DNA from: an uncultured Bacteroidota bacterium
GTDB lineage: Bacteria; Bacteroidota; Bacteroidia; Chitinophagales; Saprospiraceae
NCBI GenBank assembly: GCA_937876435.1
Contig: CALEIL010000192.1
Location: 1 to 5,261, forward strand
DNA: 5,261 bases
Direction of reading: 5' to 3'
How positions within the stretch are numbered: the stretch's first letter is position 1; each line of letters begins with the position of its first letter. The notes beneath the pieces were generated by a model, which worked only from the letters and a program-made list of their open reading frames with translations, was not told where the DNA came from and ran no database searches. The translations under genes were made by a program, and so were the position numbers. Positions 1 through 5,261 of this stretch are shown in pieces.

Positions 1-1
1 A

Positions 2-664
2 GGGAGTGGTAAAGGAACCACGACTGATTTTGAGGGTCAGTTTACATTGGATGATGTTGATGACCGGGACGTACTGATTATTTCATATTTGGGATACGAA
101 ACCCAGGAAGTTTCAATAGAAGGGAGGACTAGCCTGGATATTATTTTGCAAGAAAATGCCCAAACTTTAGATGAAATAGTTGTGACAGCTCTTGGAATAG
201 AACGGGAGAAGAAAGCACTGGGGTATTCCGTCACTGAAGTTCTCGGTTCGGAATTGGCAAGAGCCTCTACAGTCAACCCTATAACGGCTCTTCAGGGCAA
301 AGTAGCAGGGGTCCAAATCAATACCACAGCTGGAGGGACATTTGGCAATTCCAGAATCACGATTCGTGGGAACTCAACCTTTGGTGCCAATACCCAACCG
401 ATATTTGTGGTAGATGGCGTGATCATGGACAATGATGTGGGGGGAGTCTGGGGGAACCAATTAAAAAACCTTAATCCGGATGATTTTGAATCGTTTTCCG
501 TACTGAAGGGGACCGCTGCCACTGCCTTGTACGGCTCAAGAGCTTTAAATGGTGTGGTGATAGTCACAACTAAAAAAGGAGAAAGCCGAAATGGGTTGGG
601 AGTTTCCCTTAATCAAACAACCGGAATTCGTTATGTGTATGATGAACCTGCGTTTCAAAATTAA
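2..664 (+). CDS. SusC/RagA-type TonB-dependent receptor, N-terminal part (5' truncated by window, ended by premature stop)
   Basis: This is the periplasmic and plug portion of an outer-membrane importer that takes up large nutrients using TonB-ExbBD energy. The frame is open from base 2 with no start, so the signal peptide and the beginning of the first domain lie upstream. Counting the codon at base 2 as residue 1, residues 1-50 match the end of a carboxypeptidase-regulatory-like (beta-sandwich) domain, with GTTTDFEG and ISYLGYETQEV. A TonB-box-like LDEIVVTALG follows at 56-65. The plug includes ITALQGKVAGVQI, ITIRGN, IFVVDG (134-139) and the SusC signature TALYGSRALNGVVIVTTKKG (174-193). 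The first downstream ATG/TTG (base 47) is not a real start because the domain continues upstream of it. The frame ends at TAA 662-664, far short of the roughly 1000-residue family length, and the barrel continues in the same frame after it. Family assignment is near certain; substrate is unknown. Confidence 0.9.
   Translation, partial: GSGKGTTTDFEGQFTLDDVDDRDVLIISYLGYETQEVSIEGRTSLDIILQENAQTLDEIVVTALGIEREKKALGYSVTEVLGSELARASTVNPITALQGKVAGVQINTTAGGTFGNSRITIRGNSTFGANTQPIFVVDGVIMDNDVGGVWGNQLKNLNPDDFESFSVLKGTAATALYGSRALNGVVIVTTKKGESRNGLGVSLNQTTGIRYVYDEPAFQN
662..664 (+). other. Premature in-frame TAA in the receptor frame
   Basis: The reading around it is FQN-stop-YGYG. SusC homologues commonly have FQN-x-YGxG at this point, where x is often Glu, Lys or another polar residue. 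GAA, AAA or CAA to TAA would each be a single first-base substitution. The flanking frame needs no indel to restore homology. Which base was ancestral is inference. Confidence 0.85.
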
Positions 665-718
665 TATGGTTATGGGGGGGTCACCGGACTTTTTTCCAAT
701 GACCAAACTAATGGAAAA

Positions 719-3271
719 TTGGACGGGGATAGTCACGATGCCCAGCAATTTACAAATTACGATCCAGTAACTAAAATGCCCTCCCTGCAGCACAACAACA
801 GTGAAGAAAATGCTGCCAGCTGGGGACCGAGATTTGAAGGTCAGGAATATATTGATTATGACGGTTCAATAGCCAGATGGATACCACAGCCTGACAATTA
901 CAAGAAAATGTTTGAAACGGGCGTTTTGAATAATACTAATATTTCCATTGAAGGAGCCGGTGAATCCAATTCATTTAGAATGTCATATTCCAATTTTTCT
1001 GAATCAGGCGTTCAACCATTAAACGACTTTAAAAAACATTCTTTTAGTATCAAAGGTGCACAGGATTTACTTAAAGACATAGTACAGGTGGTAGGTAATG
1101 TGAGTTATACCACCTCAGAAGCATCCAACCCTCCCACTGACTTGATGCAGGATGGTTGGTTTCACGATGGGTTTCCCAGAAACTATAATCCGGACAAGTG
1201 GCGGAATAATTACAAAGATATCGATGGGGGTGTGCCGTATCCTACCGGAACAAGTAACTATTTGTACACAAGGGCTAGTATGGATTGGTTTGAATTACTC
1301 GAAAACAGGAAAACCAGAGTAGAAAGTTCTTTATTGTCGAAGGGCGATATAAATGTCAATATCACTGAAGGTATCAGTGCAAAAATCAGTGGATATATAA
1401 ATCAATTCACTTTCAAAGGAGAAGAAAAAACATCAGCCACCAGTGAAGACCGATTGTCAAATGCCAGATATTATTTATTGAACGGGTCAAAATTTCAGTC
1501 TAGTTTTTCGGCAAGTGTATTCGGGGATAAGCAGATAAATAATAATTTTAGTATTGGTTTTTTGATCGGTGGAGAGACGTGGTCAACCAAGACAACTTCT
1601 ACGGGTGCTGCTACCTCCAGTGGTTTCAAAGTGAGAGACTTTTACAATATCAATAATTCAGATGAAAGCCCCAGTTTTTCCGGAGGAATAGGAGCTCAGA
1701 AAACCATTAATTCTGTGTATTCTTACCTCAATCTGGATTATTTATCCACGTGGTATTTACAACTTACCGGCAGAAATGACTGGTCATCAGCACTCGTTTA
1801 TCCGGATGGTTCCGGAGACAATTCATACTTTTATCCTTCAGTGAGTTTGTCGTGGATATTGAGCGAGACATTAGACTTTCCGGATTTTATATCTTTTGTA
1901 AAATTGAGAAGTTCTTACGCCATGGTCGGTAACGATACAGACCCCTACAGACTTTCGACTGGTTTTGTTCCAGTTGTTTTTAGTCAGGAACCTACGCTCA
2001 ATATTTACAAGTACGAGAATAATACGGCAGTTTCTGTAGACTTGAAGCCCGAAATTAAGCAATCCTTTGAAGCTGGAATCGATCTAAGGTTCTTCAATGG
2101 TAGAATGGCATTGGATCTTGCTTATTATAAAGATAATACCCGCAATCAAATACTGGCTCTTAGCGTTCCCATCGAAAGCGGAATAAGCAGTCAACTCATC
2201 AACGCCGGTAATCTTCAGAATCAAGGAGTAGAGGGTGTCTTTAGTATTACACCCGTTGAAAGTAAAAATTTTTCATGGGACATCTCGGTGACAGGTACCC
2301 ATAACCGTGATAAGGTGATTGAACTTTATCCAGGCGTGGAGGAAATAATTTTGGATGGAAACCCCGGGGATGCCAATGCTGGGACGGCGACCATTGCCTA
2401 TGCTGGGGGTGATTACGGAATACTGGCGACCAGACGTGGGTACCGGTATTATCAGGCCACAGATGAAGCCGGCAATCCTATCAATCACAAAAATAATGGT
2501 AAACCGATTTTATACCAGAGAAATGCCTGGTCTGTTGCATACATGAATGGTAATAGTAACCTTGATTCATTGCACATTGTGGGAAATATGCAGCCAGACT
2601 TTATTGGCGCCATTACAAATACGTTTCGTTACAAAAGGTTTATGCTTAGTGCTATGATTGATTCGCGGATTGGCGGAGAAATCTATTCCAATGCGTACCG
2701 ATATGGCCTACACCAGGGTGTATTACAAGGTTCATTGCCTAACAGGGATTCGGAAAATGGCGGTATTGTATGGACCAGTGAGGGCATGGGACAGAACTAT
2801 TTCGGTAAAACCTATGAAGATGGTTTTATTCCTGATGGCGTATTTCCTGAGGGTACCCAAATAAGTTTTAAGGATGCTGATAAAGTCACTTACCGGACAG
2901 AAGATGTTAGTGGCATGACATACCAGGAAGCATATGATGCCGGGTTAGTAGAGCCTACCCACTGGTCGGGGTATATGTATCGGTGGACTTCGGCGAGTAC
3001 TGGTACATCATTAATGGGGATTCATACTCTAAATTGGGTAGCCTTGAGAGAAGTTTCTTTGTCCTATAGCATTCCAGAGTCGTTCTCCAGAAAACTGTTT
3101 GTTCAAAATGCTGGCATCTCATTAACGGCACGAGATGTGGGATTTTTACACAATTCGATGCCAGACAATATTAACCCTATTATAAGTGACAATAGAGCCG
3201 GCAACGCACGACAAATGGGCTTTGCTCCCTACGTCAGATCAATCACGTTCGCACTGAAAATCAATTTTTAA
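719..3271 (+). CDS. SusC/RagA-type TonB-dependent receptor, beta-barrel part (same frame, after premature stop)
   Basis: This is the transmembrane barrel of the same receptor. It lies in the same frame as the plug fragment; the frame is actually open from base 665, and TTG at 719 is only the first start-like codon, with no ribosome binding site or signal peptide. The residues between (YGYGGVTGLFSND at 665-703) continue the receptor. The 850 residues show alternating aromatic/polar strands typical of the barrel, for example FRMSYSNFSESGVQPLND near residue 86, YLQLTGRNDWSSAL, FYPSVSLSWILSE and LKLRSSYAMVGND-like text, QSFEAGIDLRFFNGRMALDLAYY, and a late WVALREVSLSYSIPES. It ends in VRSITFALKINF with a terminal Phe, the usual recognition feature for outer-membrane assembly. 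Counted with the plug part, the frame has 1089 codons in the window, consistent with a full-length SusC once the missing N-terminus is added. Translated alone, it would lack signal, TonB box and plug, so a separate functional protein is unlikely. Confidence 0.85.
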   Translation: MDGDSHDAQQFTNYDPVTKMPSLQHNNSEENAASWGPRFEGQEYIDYDGSIARWIPQPDNYKKMFETGVLNNTNISIEGAGESNSFRMSYSNFSESGVQPLNDFKKHSFSIKGAQDLLKDIVQVVGNVSYTTSEASNPPTDLMQDGWFHDGFPRNYNPDKWRNNYKDIDGGVPYPTGTSNYLYTRASMDWFELLENRKTRVESSLLSKGDINVNITEGISAKISGYINQFTFKGEEKTSATSEDRLSNARYYLLNGSKFQSSFSASVFGDKQINNNFSIGFLIGGETWSTKTTSTGAATSSGFKVRDFYNINNSDESPSFSGGIGAQKTINSVYSYLNLDYLSTWYLQLTGRNDWSSALVYPDGSGDNSYFYPSVSLSWILSETLDFPDFISFVKLRSSYAMVGNDTDPYRLSTGFVPVVFSQEPTLNIYKYENNTAVSVDLKPEIKQSFEAGIDLRFFNGRMALDLAYYKDNTRNQILALSVPIESGISSQLINAGNLQNQGVEGVFSITPVESKNFSWDISVTGTHNRDKVIELYPGVEEIILDGNPGDANAGTATIAYAGGDYGILATRRGYRYYQATDEAGNPINHKNNGKPILYQRNAWSVAYMNGNSNLDSLHIVGNMQPDFIGAITNTFRYKRFMLSAMIDSRIGGEIYSNAYRYGLHQGVLQGSLPNRDSENGGIVWTSEGMGQNYFGKTYEDGFIPDGVFPEGTQISFKDADKVTYRTEDVSGMTYQEAYDAGLVEPTHWSGYMYRWTSASTGTSLMGIHTLNWVALREVSLSYSIPESFSRKLFVQNAGISLTARDVGFLHNSMPDNINPIISDNRAGNARQMGFAPYVRSITFALKINF

Positions 3272-3293
3272 GTTGTAATCAATATATATTGCC
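3272..3293 (+). promoter_or_regulatory. AT-rich SusC-SusD intergenic leader without Shine-Dalgarno
   Basis: Only 22 bases separate the receptor stop from the lipoprotein ATG, with no terminator-like hairpin, which supports one transcript for both genes. The leader is nearly all A/T (AATCAATATATATT just before GCC-ATG) and contains no AGGAGG-like motif. This is usual for Bacteroidota, where unstructured A-rich leaders replace strong Shine-Dalgarno pairing. Co-transcription is inferred from spacing. Confidence 0.5.
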
Positions 3294-5045
3294 ATGAGAA
3301 ATACACTGATCTATATATTCTTTTTATCTATTCTAATATCCTGCAATCAGGATTTCAAGGAATTGAACCGTGATCCAAATGTAGTAGATGCGCCTCCTCT
3401 CGAATCCGTATTTAGCTACGTGGAAAAAAAATTAGCGGATTATAAAGGTTCGGAATGGTATTATGACAATCATCAAATTATGCCATGGATGCAATATCTG
3501 GTTCTGGGAGAAGGTAATGCCGGAGATGTCAACCAACTTCAACCTCGTGGTGGAAAATATTCTGTGTTTTATAATGAGATATTTCCTCACTTGATCGAAA
3601 TCAGACGGCAAATCGAGCTAAAACCAGTTGAAGAGCAAGAGTACTACAAAAAACTTCATGCAGTTACATTTGTAATCCAGGTATATCACGCGCTTCTTGT
3701 GACCGATCTTTTTGGCTCAATTCCTTATACTGAAGCCGGGACAGCGCGACTTGACGGGAAAATTGATCCTCAATACGATACACAGCCGGAATTATTTGAT
3801 CAGTTTCATACACAACTTAATGAAGCTATCCTGCAAATGTCGGGTAATGAAAAGGAGTATTTTAGCCCTGGATCTTCTGATTTTATTTATAATGGCAATT
3901 GGGAAAATTGGATTAAACTGGCGAATGCTATAAAGCTTCGTCTTGCGACCAGGCTTGAATCCCAGAATCCGGAGAAAGCCAAAACCATTATTAATGAGGT
4001 GATATTGGATGGTAGGAATTTTGAAAGTGTAAGTGATCAATTTGTTTATGATATCGCAGATCTGTGGAGAGGTACAGGTGGTGCTGATTTTGAATGGAAA
4101 GGTGTGCTATGGGCTCCAAAGCCTCTCTTGAAATTTATGAAAAAGACGGTTGATCCAAGGATTCGGATTTACTTTGAACCGAACGGATATCACGAGACGA
4201 CTATCAATGCAATTGGAGGAAGCAACCTCCCTGTGATTATCGACACAGTGAATGATAATCAGGTTTTATATATCACTCCAGCGGGGGAGAAGATGTATGG
4301 ATATAGGTACATCGGTGTTCCCGTTAACAGAAACGCTCCCGATCTCAATAATTACGGGTTTGCATATAATCCCAATGAAGTTGGAGCCGGAGCTATTCAG
4401 CTTTCCAAATGGAATCAGCGGTTGTTGATGAGTTGCAGTAAAAGATATTCAGGAGGGGATCAGGCTGAGGGTACTTATGTGGATGTTTTATTCTCCTACG
4501 CCGAAGTATGCTTCCTGATGTCCGAGTTCATTCTTAAAAATTACATCACAGGTGATGCAGAGGAATGGTACAATAAGGGAATTCGGGCCTCTATGGAAAC
4601 ACATGATTTTATAGCTCAGAAAGCACAACTTGAACCCGTGGTGGCAGGTCAGGTGTATACCTACATGCCTTTGAATGAAGCAGAAATAGAAAGTTACCTA
4701 AACAGTCCGGAAATCGCATTTGACGGTATCAATAATTTGGAAAAAGTTTACATACAGCAATACATCAACTTTTACAGACAACCTGAGGAAGGTTATGCAT
4801 TGGGTAGAAGAACCGGGTATCCAAAATTCAACTCGGAATTGTTGGCCAGAGAAAATGTAGATAACCCGGAACTGCCATGGCCAAGAAGAATGGTCACCCC
4901 GGATCCCGGTGATCTCAACAGATCCAACTGGAGAGAATCGCATGAAGATCAAGGTTTTTCAGGTTTGGATGAGAGTCCGGAGATCCTTAGTTCACAAAGA
5001 CTTTGGTGGGATAAGAACAATCCAAAACTGGGAGAAGGAGAATAA
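3294..5045 (+). CDS. SusD/RagB family nutrient-binding outer-membrane lipoprotein (SusD-like_2 type)
   Basis: This is the surface lipoprotein that caps the SusC barrel and captures the nutrient before TonB-driven import. The ATG is well supported: it begins a short lipoprotein signal (MRNTLIYIFFLSILISC) with lipobox LISC and lipidated Cys17. The mature start NQDFKELNRDPN matches the C-x-x-F-x-ELN-x-DPN opening common in the SusD-like_2 subgroup. The acidic residues right after Cys resemble the Bacteroidota surface-export signal, but that is weak. Other family hallmarks are TDLFGSIPYTEA (137-148), WIKLANAIKLRLATRL (206-221, TPR-like helix), a YVDVLFSYAEVCFLMSEF helix, RRTGYP (505-510) and a C-terminal WPRRMVTPDPGDLNRSN (529 onward). 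The length of 583 is within the family range, with a tail of about 40 residues ending in GEGE. The frame is intact although its receptor partner has a stop. The ligand (glycan, peptide or other) cannot be told from sequence. Confidence 0.93.
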   Translation: MRNTLIYIFFLSILISCNQDFKELNRDPNVVDAPPLESVFSYVEKKLADYKGSEWYYDNHQIMPWMQYLVLGEGNAGDVNQLQPRGGKYSVFYNEIFPHLIEIRRQIELKPVEEQEYYKKLHAVTFVIQVYHALLVTDLFGSIPYTEAGTARLDGKIDPQYDTQPELFDQFHTQLNEAILQMSGNEKEYFSPGSSDFIYNGNWENWIKLANAIKLRLATRLESQNPEKAKTIINEVILDGRNFESVSDQFVYDIADLWRGTGGADFEWKGVLWAPKPLLKFMKKTVDPRIRIYFEPNGYHETTINAIGGSNLPVIIDTVNDNQVLYITPAGEKMYGYRYIGVPVNRNAPDLNNYGFAYNPNEVGAGAIQLSKWNQRLLMSCSKRYSGGDQAEGTYVDVLFSYAEVCFLMSEFILKNYITGDAEEWYNKGIRASMETHDFIAQKAQLEPVVAGQVYTYMPLNEAEIESYLNSPEIAFDGINNLEKVYIQQYINFYRQPEEGYALGRRTGYPKFNSELLARENVDNPELPWPRRMVTPDPGDLNRSNWRESHEDQGFSGLDESPEILSSQRLWWDKNNPKLGEGE

Positions 5046-5227
5046 ATTGACAAGTTTTAGGAGGGTGGATTTAGAGGTTGAATGATATTTTATCTTCCGG
5101 ATTTCCATAGTTCTCGGCACACTGGTGTGGATCCGGGTGTTTTTGGAAAGGATGGAAATGCAAACAATTGTCCATGAATAATTACAACCCAAACATGCAT
5201 AACCGCAGTGCGCTGAGAACTAAGTAA
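5046..5227. other. Intergenic stretch with no convincing gene
   Basis: No frame here gives a recognisable protein. It contains a TTGACA (5047-5052), an AGGAGG (5059-5064), short ORFs of 31 and 17 codons, the terminator candidate described separately, and two inverted repeats (5101-5108 with 5152-5159; 5109-5118 with 5212-5221, one G-T pair). Arms this short are expected by chance in a region of this size. I found no clear Bacteroidota-type promoter (TAnnTTTG with an upstream TTG at proper spacing). Confidence 0.5.
5097..5144 (+). terminator. Possible weak intrinsic terminator after the SusD gene
   Basis: CCGGAT (5097-5102) can pair with ATCCGG (5131-5136). Inside it CACA (5118-5121) can pair with TGTG (5126-5129) around CTGG. 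A run of five T (5140-5144) follows three bases after the outer stem. It starts about 50 bases after the SusD stop, a suitable place to end a two-gene transcript. The stem is short and has a 15-base bulge on the 5' side, so this is only a candidate. Confidence 0.3.
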
Positions 5228-5261
5228 ATGATACTATTGACGAGATTATTTTTTGTCAGAT
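5228..5261 (+). CDS. Possible start of a further exported protein, cut by the window edge
   Basis: ATG at 5228 opens a frame that reads MILLTRLFFVR and runs off the end. One Arg among hydrophobic residues resembles the start of a signal peptide, and SusC-SusD pairs are often followed by other exported proteins or lipoproteins. The bases before it are A-rich with no Shine-Dalgarno. Only eleven codons are visible, so it could equally be a chance ORF. Confidence 0.22.
   Translation, partial: MILLTRLFFVR

Larger units (their letters stand above)
2..3271 (+). pseudogene. Complete susC-like locus, interrupted by one in-frame stop
   Basis: The two fragments form one gene: both lie in the same frame, they join with no missing or duplicated residues, and domain order is continuous from regulatory-like domain through TonB box and plug to barrel. 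The only lesion is TAA at 662-664. It could be a true nonsense mutation (pseudogene), a base-call error in an intact gene, or much less likely a read-through site. TAA also ends both this gene and the downstream SusD gene, so wholesale reassignment of TAA is not supported. The promoter and start are outside the window. Confidence 0.6.

Noticed and set aside
662..664. TAA reassigned as a sense codon
   Set aside because: Both genes in the window end at TAA at the expected C-termini, and no other internal TAA, TAG or TGA occurs in either long frame, so a genome-wide code change is not supported.
674..680. Run of seven G just after the premature stop, as a possible slippage or phase-variation switch
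   Set aside because: The receptor frame is intact across the run, and the stop lies upstream of it, so slippage here would not remove the stop. The run encodes an ordinary glycine-rich segment.
719..3271. The barrel fragment as an independent gene starting at TTG 719
   Set aside because: The frame is open back to the stop and the upstream residues still match the receptor. There is no signal peptide or ribosome binding site, and a barrel without plug or TonB box is not a known functional product.
5047..5064. TTGACA followed by AGGAGG as an E. coli-like promoter and ribosome binding site
   Set aside because: Bacteroidota promoters use a different consensus. No suitable -10 element is spaced from it, and AGGAGG is 17 bases from the nearest ATG (5082).
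5082..5177. 31-codon ORF beginning MIFYLPDFHSS
   Set aside because: It is short, has no recognisable motif, signal or membrane segment, and overlaps the terminator candidate; chance is the simplest explanation.
4992..5192. Minus-strand ORF of 66 codons over the 3' end of the SusD gene
   Set aside because: It overlaps a well-supported gene on the other strand and has no recognisable features; it is a shadow frame.
5109..5221. Imperfect 10-base inverted repeat (5109-5118 with 5212-5221) as a mobile-element end or recombination site
   Set aside because: There is no transposase or direct repeats at the ends, and a repeat of this size with one wobble pair is not surprising by chance in a 216-base tail.

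Overview
The window looks like part of a Bacteroidota chromosome or contig. It carries an adjacent SusC/RagA-type TonB-dependent outer-membrane receptor and a SusD/RagB-type surface lipoprotein, a gene pair essentially confined to that phylum. The intergenic leader is AT-rich with no Shine-Dalgarno motif, and base composition is moderate (roughly low-to-mid 40s % GC by eye). Both fit environmental Cytophagia or Flavobacteriia better than a named species, and I cannot assign a genus.

Layout, all on the + strand. Bases 2-3271 hold one SusC-type reading frame whose 5' end lies outside the window. It runs through the end of the N-terminal carboxypeptidase-regulatory-like domain, a TonB-box-like segment, the plug and the whole beta-barrel to a normal C-terminal Phe. 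The frame is interrupted by a single in-frame TAA at 662-664, just after the plug, inside a conserved FQN-x-YG motif. No frameshift occurs, and the remaining 868 codons are open, so this is best read as a one-base nonsense change or a sequencing error in an otherwise intact receptor. After 22 bases comes an intact 583-residue SusD-like lipoprotein (3294-5045), apparently of the SusD-like_2 subgroup. Bases 5046-5227 hold no convincing gene. A possible weak intrinsic terminator lies at 5097-5144, and a possible start of a further exported protein at 5228 runs off the edge.

How the parts would work together: SusC forms the TonB-powered barrel and SusD the lid that captures an oligomeric nutrient (glycan, peptide or similar) at the cell surface. 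The pair would be co-transcribed, but no glycoside hydrolase, protease, regulator or anti-sigma factor is in view, so the substrate cannot be inferred. If the stop is real, the SusC partner is probably non-functional and SusD is left without its transporter. I saw no evidence of an undescribed system; the premature stop is the main point of interest.
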